NCBI GenBank assembly: GCA_038205115.1
Contig: JBBRCE010000011.1
Coordinates: forward strand, 49,043-113,042
Source: JBBRCE01 sp038205115
GTDB taxonomy: Bacteria > Planctomycetota > Planctomycetia > Pirellulales > JBBRCE01
DNA: 64,000 nt
Direction: 5' to 3'
Part shown: positions 1 to 8,980 of the stretch, one piece after another
How positions within the stretch are numbered: position 1 is the stretch's first letter
Layout: each line of letters begins with the position of its first letter
Notes under the pieces: model-generated
Told to the model about the DNA's origin: nothing
Database searches by the model: none
Seen by the model: only the letters and a program-made list of their open reading frames with translations
Made by a program: the position numbers and the translations under genes

Positions 1-837
1 TTATTCGCGCCGCAGTATCGCCGGGCCACACTGATCACAGGCTTGATGTTTGCCTGCAGTTTGGGAGTCGCATTCGGCTCAATTCAACACATCGCCACGA
101 TCGTGCCGGGGCTGGCCAAAGCGCCGGCGAAAATCGGCGACGATCCCAAGATGCCAACCGCGTCCAAGGAAGAAGCCAAGCCGGCAGCCGAAAAAACGCC
201 GGCAACTTCGACGGCCGACACGGCGCGGGCCGTGCAGCTTGCCAGCGACAATCCGGATGCCAAGAAAAACGTCGACGCCGAGAAAAAGCCTGTCGCCAAG
301 CCTGCAGGGCCGCCGCCACCCGATCCAAACCAAGTCTTGACCGCGCAAGTTCAGAAGTTCCAGGAGTTGGGCGGCTTGCTGGGCCGTTGCGCAATGGCCT
401 TTTTGGCGACCGTCATTATTAGCCGACAGCGTTTGATTCGGTTATTTCAAATTCCCGGATTGATCATTACTCCGCTGGTGTTTTATTTTGCGCCGGGGAT
501 GTCTCCCGAATTGTTTCAATGGGGAATGCTGTTGGTCGGTTTTATGGCGGTTGCCCAGTTGAGTTTTTGGGGCAACTATCTACCGCGCGTTTATCCGTTG
601 CATTTGCGCGGCACCGGCGAGAGCTTTGCTGCCAACATTGGCGGCCGCATGATTGGGACGTCAGCAGCGTTGATTACGGTGAATCTGGCTCCTCACATGC
701 CGAAAATCGTTGGGCTGCCGGATAAATCGGTCGGATTTGCTTACGCGGCCGCCATCGTCGGCGGCTCCGTGTACTTAATTGGCTTGATTGCCAGTTTTTG
801 GTTACCTGAGCCGCCAGAAGAACTCTCTGCCGAGTAA
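1..837 (+). CDS. MFS transporter, 3' part (start lies outside the window)
   Basis: The reading frame is open from base 1 and ends with TAA at 835-837, so this is the C-terminal part of a longer protein. After one hydrophobic segment comes a long soluble insert rich in Ala, Lys and Pro (codons from about base 110 to 340), then several membrane helices ending in a typical MFS tail. The last part resembles the end of the next gene (GTGESFAANIGGR here, ATGQGFAYNAGR there), so the two look like tandem relatives. It is probably an inner-membrane secondary transporter of the sugar or metabolite proton symporter type. The substrate cannot be read from the sequence. The insert lies between transmembrane segments and is unusual for MFS proteins in general. 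Confidence 0.85.
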   Translation, partial: LFAPQYRRATLITGLMFACSLGVAFGSIQHIATIVPGLAKAPAKIGDDPKMPTASKEEAKPAAEKTPATSTADTARAVQLASDNPDAKKNVDAEKKPVAKPAGPPPPDPNQVLTAQVQKFQELGGLLGRCAMAFLATVIISRQRLIRLFQIPGLIITPLVFYFAPGMSPELFQWGMLLVGFMAVAQLSFWGNYLPRVYPLHLRGTGESFAANIGGRMIGTSAALITVNLAPHMPKIVGLPDKSVGFAYAAAIVGGSVYLIGLIASFWLPEPPEELSAE

Positions 838-843
838 ACCGCA

Positions 844-2160
844 ATGCGTAATGGCTCGCCCAACACTGGCAAATGGCTGGCGCTCGCCGCGGCCATTTTG
901 GGCTGGATGTTTGACGGCGTCGAAATCGGCCTGTTTCCGCTGGTTGCCAAACCGGCGCTGAACGAACTGATGGGCGAGGCCGAGACCAAGGCGCACTTCG
1001 TCGGCTGGTTGGCCGTAGTGACCGCCGTCTTTCTGTTGGGCGCGGCATTTGGTGGCGTGCTGTTTGGCTGGTTGGGCGATCGCATTGGCCGCGTCAAAGC
1101 CATGGTCTACAGCGTGCTGACGTATGCCATCTTTTCCGGACTATGCGGCTTTGCTCAGGCTGCCTGGCAGTTGGCCGTGCTGCGGGCGATTGCTTCGCTG
1201 GGCATGGGTGGCGAGTGGGCGCTCGGCGTGGCGCTGGTGATGGAAATTTGGCCCAGCCGCGCCCGACCGATCTTGGCCGGCTTGATCGGCGCGGCCGCGA
1301 ATATTGGCTTTTTGTTGATCGCCCTGCTGGGGCTAGCGATTGCCAAAAATTCCGCGGCGCTGGGTGCGGGATTTTCCGCGATCGGTTTTTCCGAAGCGAC
1401 AACCAGCTACCTACTCGGCGGCGACAAATCCGGCTGGCGGCTACTGATGTTTGCCGGCGCGCTGCCGGCGCTGCTGACGTTTGTCATTCGCATCTTCGTG
1501 CCTGAGTCGGAACGTTGGCAGCACGCCACGGCCGCTGGTCGCGACAAACCGCGGCTGGCGGAAATCTTTTCTGGTAAACTGCTGCGAAACACGCTGCTCG
1601 GCACGTTATTGAGCACCGTGGTCCTCCTGGGCACCTGGGGTTCCATACAGTGGATTCCGAGTTGGGTGGGCGAACAACTCCAACCGGGCGATCCGGCCGC
1701 CCGCGCGTGGGCGCAAATTTATTCGGCCTGTGGTGCGTCGGTTGGCAGCTTACTGGTGGCGTTTGTCGCGGTGGCCATCCCGCGCCGCTGGACGTATTTC
1801 TTATTGAGTGCTTCGTCGCTGATTGTCTGCTCGTTTCTCTTCCGCGGCAATTTCGCTTACGGCAGCGGCTTTTTGTGGACCGTGGCGCTCGCCGGACTGA
1901 CAACCGCTGGATTTTACGGTTGGTTGCCACTCTACTTGCCCGAGCTTTTCCCGACCCGCATTCGCGCCACCGGCCAAGGCTTTGCCTACAACGCCGGTCG
2001 AATTTTTGCGGCCGTCGGTACGTTGCTCAACGCTCAATTGGCGATGTCGCTCGATAAAGATTTTGCTCGTTGCGGCGCACTGACCTGTTTGATCTACGCC
2101 GTTGGGATGGTGGTGATTTGGTTTTGTCCGGAAACCAAGGGTCAACCGTTGCCGGAATAG
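844..2160 (+). CDS. MFS transporter
   Basis: A 438-residue integral membrane protein starting 6 bases after the preceding MFS gene and probably co-transcribed with it. It has the MFS motif A between helices 2 and 3 (GWLGDRIGRVKAM), about 12 hydrophobic segments, and a second-half motif LPELFPTRIRATGQGF typical of the sugar/metabolite:H+ symporter group. The length fits a standard 12-helix member without the soluble insert of its neighbour. An aromatic acid or sugar substrate is possible, but nothing in the sequence decides this. Confidence 0.88.
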   Translation: MRNGSPNTGKWLALAAAILGWMFDGVEIGLFPLVAKPALNELMGEAETKAHFVGWLAVVTAVFLLGAAFGGVLFGWLGDRIGRVKAMVYSVLTYAIFSGLCGFAQAAWQLAVLRAIASLGMGGEWALGVALVMEIWPSRARPILAGLIGAAANIGFLLIALLGLAIAKNSAALGAGFSAIGFSEATTSYLLGGDKSGWRLLMFAGALPALLTFVIRIFVPESERWQHATAAGRDKPRLAEIFSGKLLRNTLLGTLLSTVVLLGTWGSIQWIPSWVGEQLQPGDPAARAWAQIYSACGASVGSLLVAFVAVAIPRRWTYFLLSASSLIVCSFLFRGNFAYGSGFLWTVALAGLTTAGFYGWLPLYLPELFPTRIRATGQGFAYNAGRIFAAVGTLLNAQLAMSLDKDFARCGALTCLIYAVGMVVIWFCPETKGQPLPE

Positions 2161-2305
2161 CGTGCGACTCCGCGTCGCAGGCAAGATTCCATTTCCGAGC
2201 ATCTGCCCAGCGCGGCGATTCCGAAGTAGCAATCCTGCTCGAATTTGCTAATCTAAAAGCTCGCGGAAGGTGCGATTCGAATCACGCAAACGGGAGTGCG
2301 CACGA

Positions 2306-3259
2306 ATGAAAACCAGACATCTCTGTGGCCGGCAACTGTTGGTCATCACTGTCTTGATGTGCTGCTCAAGCGCTGGCTTTGCCGCGCCGCCAAAACCCGA
2401 CGTCGCGCTGGCTCCCGGTGATCACACGCGTAACATTACGGTCGACGGCCGCGAGCGAACCTACCTGGTTCATATTCCGCCCAAGTACGATCCCAAACAA
2501 TCGACCCCGCTCGTGTTAGCTCTGCACGGTGCGGCGATGAACGGCCCGATGATGGTCTGGTTTACAGGTCTCAACAAACAGTCCGACGCCGCCGGCTTTG
2601 TCGTCGTCTACCCCAGCGGCAGCGGCATTGGCCCGCTACTCACGTGGAATGCCGGCGGTTTTCGCGGTGCCATGGCCAAGCATCAGCCAGACGATGTGCT
2701 CTTCATGCGGCAATTGCTCGACGACCTCGGCGCTGTTGTGAACGTCGACGACAAACGCGTTTTCGCCACCGGCATGAGCAACGGTGGCATGATGTGTTAT
2801 CGTTTGGCGGCCGAACTTTCCGACCGCATCGCCGCCATTGCGCCAGTGGCCGGCACCATCGCCATTGATGAAAGCAAGCCGCAGCGGCCGGTGCCCGTCA
2901 TTCATTTTCACGGCACCAAAGACACGTTGGTTCCGTACGATTGGAAGCAAGACCAGTCGCCGGAGTTCATGAAATTCAAAAGCGTAGACGAATCGATTCG
3001 AACCTGGGTCAAGTTGAATGGTTGCCAGGACAAGCCGGTGGATGAAACGCTTTCCAAACCGGACGATGAGATGGTCGTCACGCGCAGCACGTATGCCGGC
3101 GGAAAAGAGGGCGCGGAGGTTGTGCTGGTCGTCATCAAAGACGGTGGCCACACCTGGCCAGGACAGCGCGCACCGCTAAAATTCCTCGGCAAATCGGCCA
3201 CCAACATCTCGGCCAACCAGCTTCTCTGGGAGTTCTTTCAGCGGCATCCGATGAAGTGA
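2306..3259 (+). CDS. Secreted alpha/beta-hydrolase esterase, LpqC / PHB depolymerase family
   Basis: The ATG at 2306 is chosen because it gives a clean signal peptide (MKTRHLCGRQ, a hydrophobic core, then AGFAAPP) and has GGGAG about 10 bases upstream. An in-frame start at 2270 would add 12 charged residues before the signal. The mature protein (about 290 residues) shows LVLALHGAAMNG (oxyanion region), the nucleophile elbow GMSNGG, a HGTKDTLVPY segment carrying the probable catalytic Asp, and DGGHTWPG with the catalytic His. This layout is the COG3509 family (polyhydroxybutyrate depolymerase, feruloyl or acetylxylan esterase-like). The exact ester substrate is unknown. It acts in the periplasm or outside the cell. 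Confidence 0.85.
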   Translation: MKTRHLCGRQLLVITVLMCCSSAGFAAPPKPDVALAPGDHTRNITVDGRERTYLVHIPPKYDPKQSTPLVLALHGAAMNGPMMVWFTGLNKQSDAAGFVVVYPSGSGIGPLLTWNAGGFRGAMAKHQPDDVLFMRQLLDDLGAVVNVDDKRVFATGMSNGGMMCYRLAAELSDRIAAIAPVAGTIAIDESKPQRPVPVIHFHGTKDTLVPYDWKQDQSPEFMKFKSVDESIRTWVKLNGCQDKPVDETLSKPDDEMVVTRSTYAGGKEGAEVVLVVIKDGGHTWPGQRAPLKFLGKSATNISANQLLWEFFQRHPMK

Positions 3260-3668
3260 CCGAAGGGTCACGGATGTCGGCCTCTGCCGTGCGTGTTCAT
3301 AAATCGCCGACGTTTTGCAAAAATCGCTGCAGGTTTTCTCGCGATGTCGGGTAGAATGTGGCCGTCTGGCAATCTTGCACGGCAAACCCACCTGCAAAGT
3401 AGCGCCAATGCCAAGCGTTTTCGTCGGAACATTCGCGCTTGGGAATGTCCGATACCGTACCGTTCGCTGCCGTGCGTTCGGTTGGAAGATGATTGATTCG
3501 CACCAACTCTCAGCAGGCATCGACACCGGAATCTTTCTGTGTGCCGGTCGGCGAATGATCGGTGCGTTTGCTTGCAGTCATGCCGTCGTTGCTTTTTCAA
3601 AACTCAAGTCCGCTGCCCACTGTCCGATCGCGGCAAATTTGCCGCCAGAATGTGAAGGATTGAACGAA
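3260..3668. other. Intergenic stretch upstream of the sensor kinase
   Basis: A 409-base stretch that could be read in frame with the kinase but gives a Cys-rich, non-conserved-looking peptide, so it is treated as non-coding. It holds a short dyad ACATTC-N8-GAATGT (3429-3434 and 3443-3448). There is a TAGAAT at 3352-3357 but no acceptable -35 in front of it. Nothing else is recognised. Confidence 0.4.
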
Positions 3669-5183
3669 ATGCCGCTCAACGAACCACAGTTGTGGTCAGA
3701 CGACGAACGTTGGCAAGTGCTGATGGACAGCGTAAAGGACTTTGGGATTTTTCTAATCGACTGCCAAGGCGATATTGCCACCTGGAGTTGTGGCGCCACG
3801 CGGTTGCTCGGATTTTCGAACGACGAAATCGTTGGCAAACCGTACCGCCTGATTTTTACCGCGGAAGATCTGTCGAAGGACCAGCCCGACTTCGAACTGC
3901 GCGAAGCCCGCGAAAAAGGGCGCAGCGAGGACGAGCGCTGGCATCAGCGCCGCGACGGCACGCGATTTTGGGCCAGCGGTGTGGTTACGCCGCTTTGGTC
4001 CGCCACGGGCGACCTACGCGGCTACGCCAAAGTGCTGCGCGACATCACGGCTCGCAAAATGTCTGAGTTGGCCACGGTGGAAGCCAACCGCGTCAAAGAT
4101 GAGTTTCTCGCCATCCTCTCGCACGAATTTCGCAACCCGCTCGCCGCCATCTTGAGCGCTACCGAGCTGTTCAAGGCCGAAAGCCAATCGAACGAAACCG
4201 TCGAAGAGGCGGCAGCCGTCGTCGAACGCCAGGCGCGCACGTTGGTGCGCATGGTCGACGACCTGCTGGACGTCTCGCGCATCAGCAGCGGAAAATTGCA
4301 ACTCCAGCGGCAGCGCGTCGAATTGGGCGAGCTAGTAAGCCAAGCGCTCGAAGCTTCGCAACCCGCGATCACGTCGCGCGGCCACGTCGTTCATTTGAAC
4401 GCTTCTACGGAAAAAATCTGGCTGGAGTGCGATCCAATTCGCATCTCACAAATGCTGGCCAATATCCTGGTCAACGCGGCAAAATACACCGAGCCCGGCG
4501 GGCAAATCACCGTCACCTCCAAACTCGAAGGCAACCAGGCGGTCGTTCGCGTTTTGGACAACGGCTCGGGCATCATCTCAGAAATGCTTCCGCGAATTTT
4601 CGAACCGTTCGTGCAGGCAGACCGCTCCAGCGATCGGTCGAATGGCGGCCTAGGAATCGGCCTCTGCCTGGTGAAGCGGATTCTGGAAATGCACGGTGGC
4701 AAGGTGGAAGCGTTTAGTGAGGGAATCGGCAAGGGCAGCGAATTCGTCGTCACTCTGCCGGCGTCCGTGCAACAAACGCCGGAAACGAAATCGCCGCCAA
4801 CCTCGGATTCCGCTGCCGCGACGGCCACCCTCAAAATCATCATTGCCGAAGACAACCCCGACACCGCACGCACTCTGGCCATCTTATTGCGGCGCTTCGG
4901 TCATCAGGTCACGACCGTCGCCACCGGTCCCGAGGCGCTCAAACAAGCCGAAGAACTCCTCCCGGACGTCATGATTGTCGACATCGGTTTGCCTGGCATG
5001 GACGGGCACAAAGTGGCCGAAATGATTCGCAGCCAGGAAAAAATGCGGGCGGTGCGGCTGATTGCCGTCACCGGATATGCGCAGGCCGAAGATCAAGACC
5101 GCGCGTATCAGGCCGGCTTCGATCATCACCTGGCCAAGCCGGTCGAATTTAAGATGCTGATCGATTTGCTGCATCGCAAATAG
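3669..5183 (+). CDS. PAS-domain hybrid histidine kinase with C-terminal receiver
   Basis: The ATG at 3669 is preferred because GAAGGA (3654-3659) sits about 9 bases upstream and the PAS domain starts soon after. Longer in-frame versions give an implausible leader. The 504-residue protein has a PAS domain (about 12-130), HisKA with phospho-acceptor His152 in LSHEFRNP, and a HATPase domain with N-box (QMLANILVNAAKY, about 261-273), G1 (VLDNGSGI) and G2 (GGLGIGLCLVKR). It ends in a receiver with Asp438, Thr468 and Lys490. There is no membrane segment, so it is a cytoplasmic sensor. No DNA-binding partner is adjacent. The next gene starts 35 bases downstream and may be co-transcribed. Confidence 0.93.
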   Translation: MPLNEPQLWSDDERWQVLMDSVKDFGIFLIDCQGDIATWSCGATRLLGFSNDEIVGKPYRLIFTAEDLSKDQPDFELREAREKGRSEDERWHQRRDGTRFWASGVVTPLWSATGDLRGYAKVLRDITARKMSELATVEANRVKDEFLAILSHEFRNPLAAILSATELFKAESQSNETVEEAAAVVERQARTLVRMVDDLLDVSRISSGKLQLQRQRVELGELVSQALEASQPAITSRGHVVHLNASTEKIWLECDPIRISQMLANILVNAAKYTEPGGQITVTSKLEGNQAVVRVLDNGSGIISEMLPRIFEPFVQADRSSDRSNGGLGIGLCLVKRILEMHGGKVEAFSEGIGKGSEFVVTLPASVQQTPETKSPPTSDSAAATATLKIIIAEDNPDTARTLAILLRRFGHQVTTVATGPEALKQAEELLPDVMIVDIGLPGMDGHKVAEMIRSQEKMRAVRLIAVTGYAQAEDQDRAYQAGFDHHLAKPVEFKMLIDLLHRK

Positions 5184-5218
5184 CCATCCATACAACCGAT
5201 CAAAAAGATTCGTCGCTC

Positions 5219-7966
5219 ATGAAGACGCTGTTCGTTACGCCGGCGGTCCTGCTGGCCATGTCGTGTCTGGCCAACACGTTTGCCGCCCAACCCGATTGGT
5301 TGCTGCGTGGCCAAAATTATCCAGCGACGGTGGCCGAAGTCGGCGATACGGTGGTCTTGGATAACGGCCTAGTCAAGCGAACAATTCGCACCAAAAACGG
5401 CAGCGGCACAATTGGCTTCGATAATCGCTTGACCGGCGAGCAATTGCTGCGTTCCGTGCGTCCCGAAGCGCTGCTGAACATCGACGGTACGGATTACGCC
5501 GTGGGCGGTTTGGTGGGCCAACCGATTCAGAACTATTTGAATCCCGATTGGCTCGCCAAGATGACGCCGCAGCCAAACGCGTTTGTGCTGGACCGCACCG
5601 AATTCGGTAAGACTCAACAGCGCTTTGCCTGGAAAAAGCGTCCAGAATGGATGCCCAAAGATTTGCCGTGGCCAGCGCCCGGCGTATCGGCCACGCTCTT
5701 CTATCGCGCTCCGGCCGAGGGCTTTGTCGGCGCCGCGCCCGCCCGCAAGGTGCTGTTGGCGGATGACTTCTTGCAGCAAAAACTCGATCCCGCCTGGACC
5801 GCCCATTACAGCAAAGCGCACGATCGTACTTCGTTCGAAAACGAAGGCAAAGTCGGCGAGATCATGGCGCTGCCGCAAACATTTGCCGCGGTCGAGCGCG
5901 ACTTGCCCACCGGCACGCAAATCGTGCAATGCAAAATCGATCCCGGCACCGATCGAGGCGGCCTTTGGGGCCCGGGCATCGTTTTGATGTATCCCGAAAA
6001 AAATATCAAATTCAATCTGTTTGCAATCAAGCAGAAGTTTGCGGTCCTCGATGAGCCGGCCGAGAAATATCAGGACGGCAAATCGTATCTGTTGCGGATG
6101 CGAATCGTGCCTGGCGCCGTGTTCTGCGAATCGTCGCTGGACGGCAAGGCGTGGAGCCTGGTCCGCAAAGTCGATGTCGCAGGCACGCCACGGTCCGTGC
6201 GGTTAGGCAAAACCGGACGCGATGGCGCTCTCGTCGATAACGACAAACCGTCGGCCGAAAAAGCCGAACTCGGCCGCTGCAAATTCGACGAATTCCGCGC
6301 GTTTGGCGAGCAACTTCCGCCCACCGACAAAGGGCCAGTTGGCCTGCAGGTTGAAGTTCACTACGAACTGTTCGACGATCTGCCGCTGCTCAGCAAGTGG
6401 ATTGTCGTTCGCAACGGCGGTGAGTCGACGGTGCGGGTGAAATCGTTTGTGGCGGAAATGTTAGCCCTGACGGAATCGGAATCGACGGTCGACGAAAACA
6501 CCACCTGGAATTATCCCAAGCTGCATGTCGAGACCGACTACGCCTTCGACTCGATGAACATCCGCGGCGCCAACGCGGCGGTTTCCGTCGGCCCGGATCC
6601 GCAGTACAAGACGCAGGTCAATTACGGCCTGAAAACACCTTGTTTGCTGCAATGCAAGCCGCCGCTGGGGCCAGATTTATCGCTGTCGGCCGGCCAACAG
6701 TTCGAGTCGTTTCGCGTTTTCGAATTGGCCTTCGACTCGACGGACCGCGAGCGCAACGGCCTGGCCATGCGACGAATGTATCGCTGCATTTCGCCGTGGG
6801 TCACCGAAAATCCGATTCTGATGCACGTTCGTGACGCCAAGCCAGAAGCCGTGAAATTAGCCATCGACCAGTGCGCTGACGTCGGCTTCGAGATGGCCAT
6901 TTTGACGTTCGGGAGCGGATTCAATTACGAAAATGCGGATCCCGTGTATCAGGCGAAAATCAAGGAATTGGTCGACTACGGCAAGTCCAAAGGCGTCACG
7001 CTGGGCGGCTATTCGCTGCTGGCCAGCCGTAAGGCTGGCACTCCGCAGGATAACACGCAGGGCGTGCCGGCCCGGTTTGGCGTGATGCCCTGTTTGGGTG
7101 CGCAGTGGGGCATCGATTATCTCAAGCAACTGCAACATTTCATGGAAGTCAGCGGACTGGCTGTGCTTGAGCACGATGGTTCGTACCCCGGAGATCGCTG
7201 CGCCGCCACCAATCATCCCGGACATCATGGGCTGGAAGATTCGCAGTGGGTGCAATGGCGAGGCATCACCGATTTCTACAAAACGTGTCGCGCCCGTGGT
7301 GTGTATCTCAATATTCCCGACTGGTACTTCCTCAGCGGCGGCAGCAAGACCGGCATGGGCTATCGCGAAGTCAATTGGTCGTTGCCGCGTGAATATCAGG
7401 AAATCATCGAGCGGCAAAATATCTACGACGGCACTTGGGAAAAAACGCCCAGCATGGGCTGGATGTTTGTGCCGCTCACGCAATATCACGGCGGCGGCGC
7501 GGCTGCCACCATCGAACCGCTCAAAGATCATCTGCCGCATTACGATCTACGCATGGCCAACCTGTTTGGCGCCGGCGTGCAGGCCTGCTACCGAGGGCCA
7601 CGGCTTTACGATGCGGATCAGACCCGAACGCAAGTTAAGAAGTGGGTCGATTTTTACAAAGCACACCGCCAAATTCTCGATGCCGACATCATCCACCTCC
7701 GCCGCGCGGACGGCCGCGATCTCGATTATTTCTTGCATGTCGATCCGCTCGGCAAAGAAAAGGGGTTGCTGATGATCTACAATCCCTTGCCCACGCCAGT
7801 AGCCAAAACGCTCTCGATTCCGCTCTACTACACTGGACTGACTGACTCGGCGAATGTTCGCAACGCCGACGGCGGCACAAAAGCCTATCCGTTGGATCGC
7901 GCCTATCACATCGACTTGCCGGTCGCGATTCCGAGCAACAGTTACAGTCATTTCGTGATCCAGTAG
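5219..7966 (+). CDS. Secreted GH36-like glycoside hydrolase with internal lectin-like domain
   Basis: A 915-residue protein with an N-terminal signal peptide (about 1-23, ending TFAAQ). A beta-sandwich typical of alpha-galactosidase-like enzymes (about 30-175) is interrupted by a segment (about 178-362) with the look of a concanavalin/LamG jelly roll, beginning LLADDFLQQKLDPAW and ending DEFRAFG. The sandwich then resumes (VEVHYELFDDLPLLSKWIVV). From about 520 to 810 there is a TIM-barrel-like region. Asp653 in LEHDG lies where clan GH-D enzymes carry the nucleophile on strand 4, and NIPDWYF follows on a later strand. The match to GH36/clan D is by pattern only, so the sugar specificity is open. 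It probably degrades polysaccharide outside the cytoplasm. Confidence 0.72.
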   Translation: MKTLFVTPAVLLAMSCLANTFAAQPDWLLRGQNYPATVAEVGDTVVLDNGLVKRTIRTKNGSGTIGFDNRLTGEQLLRSVRPEALLNIDGTDYAVGGLVGQPIQNYLNPDWLAKMTPQPNAFVLDRTEFGKTQQRFAWKKRPEWMPKDLPWPAPGVSATLFYRAPAEGFVGAAPARKVLLADDFLQQKLDPAWTAHYSKAHDRTSFENEGKVGEIMALPQTFAAVERDLPTGTQIVQCKIDPGTDRGGLWGPGIVLMYPEKNIKFNLFAIKQKFAVLDEPAEKYQDGKSYLLRMRIVPGAVFCESSLDGKAWSLVRKVDVAGTPRSVRLGKTGRDGALVDNDKPSAEKAELGRCKFDEFRAFGEQLPPTDKGPVGLQVEVHYELFDDLPLLSKWIVVRNGGESTVRVKSFVAEMLALTESESTVDENTTWNYPKLHVETDYAFDSMNIRGANAAVSVGPDPQYKTQVNYGLKTPCLLQCKPPLGPDLSLSAGQQFESFRVFELAFDSTDRERNGLAMRRMYRCISPWVTENPILMHVRDAKPEAVKLAIDQCADVGFEMAILTFGSGFNYENADPVYQAKIKELVDYGKSKGVTLGGYSLLASRKAGTPQDNTQGVPARFGVMPCLGAQWGIDYLKQLQHFMEVSGLAVLEHDGSYPGDRCAATNHPGHHGLEDSQWVQWRGITDFYKTCRARGVYLNIPDWYFLSGGSKTGMGYREVNWSLPREYQEIIERQNIYDGTWEKTPSMGWMFVPLTQYHGGGAAATIEPLKDHLPHYDLRMANLFGAGVQACYRGPRLYDADQTRTQVKKWVDFYKAHRQILDADIIHLRRADGRDLDYFLHVDPLGKEKGLLMIYNPLPTPVAKTLSIPLYYTGLTDSANVRNADGGTKAYPLDRAYHIDLPVAIPSNSYSHFVIQ

Positions 7967-8023
7967 CGCCGCTGGCGCTCCGCCTCTCGCGTGCTTGCCG
8001 CCGCAGTCACGGCCAACGCGATC

Positions 8024-8178
8024 GCGCATCTGTGCGAATAATCTGCGTTCATCTGCGTCACCTTGGTTGCCTGCTCGATCCAATCGCAGCAATAGCAACG
8101 AACTGGTGGCGATCTTTGCCGGCAGAACGTCACGATGACGCGGATGAACACAGATAAACGCAGATGGGTCGCAGATGG
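8024..8178. repeat. Imperfect inverted repeat of an ATCTGCGTTCATCTGCGT-type element
   Basis: The left arm contains ATCTGCGTTCATCTGCGTCA (8041-8060). The right arm (about 8134-8178) is an imperfect reverse complement reading GACGCGGATGAACACAGATA on the plus strand. About 18 of 21 positions match in the best-aligned part. I recall this ATCTGCGT/ATCTGTGTTCATC motif as a frequent extragenic repeat in planctomycete-like genomes. That is recollection, not a search. It sits just after the glycosidase stop and could fold into a long hairpin in the transcript. Confidence 0.5.
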
Positions 8179-8209
8179 CAACTCCTGACGTCTCGCCATT
8201 TTTGCGCCG

Positions 8210-8237
8210 TTGACTTTTCATGGGAATGTAGTATACT
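8210..8237 (+). promoter_or_regulatory. Sigma70-like promoter TTGACT-N16-TATACT
   Basis: The -35 box TTGACT is at 8210-8215 and the -10 box TATACT at 8232-8237, with a 16-base spacer. Each hexamer differs from consensus at one position. This is the best sigma70 match seen in the window. No plausible ORF follows for over 1 kb, so the expected product is an RNA starting near 8244. Confidence 0.55.
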
Positions 8238-8243
8238 GTTGTT

Positions 8244-8980
8244 CATATATCTCGCGGGCGGAAGGTCTGCCCAACGCGAGACAACGGATTTGAGGCCAAC
8301 CCAGGGCTCTGACAACTCAGCGTGCAAAGGCGGGCACAACACCCGAGCGAAAAATCGAGTTCGAAGCATTCAAGGCAAGCTGCCTGAACGGCGTACTGCG
8401 TGTTAAGCGCAGCGCGTCCACTCCGCTTCTCCCTTCGCCCCGGTACTCCGGGGAGATGGGCCGGGGATGAGCGGCCGAGTTGACGATCTGTCAATTCGCG
8501 TGCGTTGTTACGCAAAGCGCTACGAACCTAGTTTTTCCGTCGGCAATTCGCCGGCATTTGCATGAGACTGGTTGCAAGAGATGTCGCGTGGATGGTTTGC
8601 TAGACAAAAGTAGATTCGCCGGTGCGCTGGCGAATCGAAATCGAACCGACACGCGGCCGCAGTAAATAGCCGAATCCCCGTTGAAGCTCTTTGACAACTT
8701 AACCGGCGGTCGCCTGCGCCTATGCAAGCCTGGCGACCGCTCACACACTCCGATTTGCAAACATGCGATTCGGCGCGCAGCGCTTTGCGCTTGCGCGCCG
8801 CTGGCAGAACGTTCGCAATGTTGCCCGCTCGTTGTCGCCCTGGCCGACCGTAGCCGACGCAGCCTGCGACGGTGGATCGGACGCTTGGCGCTGGGTCAGC
8901 GAATGGTTTGCCGTTCGGGATGATTGATAAGTCAGCGGCGGTTGAGCCCCAACTCAGCCGACGCTGGCAGCGTCGCCCAC
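8244..8980 (+). ncRNA. Candidate long structured non-coding RNA
   Basis: Downstream of the promoter at 8210-8237 there is a run of strong hairpins. They are TCTCGCG/CGCGAGA with inner GGGC/GCCC near 8250-8281, CCCCGG-TACT-CCGGGG (8438-8453), GATTCGCC-N8-GGCGAATC (8613-8636), GCGGTCGCC-N17-GGCGACCGC (8706-8740), a 30-base GC-rich hairpin at 8771-8800, and GACGCT-GGC-AGCGTC (8960-8974). No known RNA (tmRNA, RNase P, SRP, 6S, rRNA) could be recognised from conserved bases. The 3' end is not defined. The call rests on promoter plus structure density only and could be wrong. Confidence 0.3.
8686..8702 (+). promoter_or_regulatory. boxA-like antitermination element
   Basis: GCTCTTTGACAACTTAA resembles the boxA element (TGCTCTTTAACA type) found in rRNA and some CRISPR leaders, and is followed at once by the 9-bp stem-loop 8706-8740. 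A shorter relative, GCTCTGACAACTCA, is at 8306-8319. The TTGACA inside it has no -10 at proper spacing, so it is not read as a promoter. No 16S rRNA gene follows within the window. Confidence 0.35.

Noticed and set aside
3315..3668. N-terminal extension of the histidine kinase
   Set aside because: The extension reads as a Cys-rich peptide without homology, and the ATG at 3669 has a good ribosome site directly before the PAS domain.
7547..8221. Minus-strand open frame of 224 codons overlapping the glycosidase end
   Set aside because: Half is antisense to a real gene and half is the ATCTGCGT-type repeat, whose translation (FICVH) is a common false peptide.
8691..8696. TTGACA as a -35 box
   Set aside because: No -10-like hexamer occurs 16-18 bases downstream; the surrounding bases fit a boxA-like element better.
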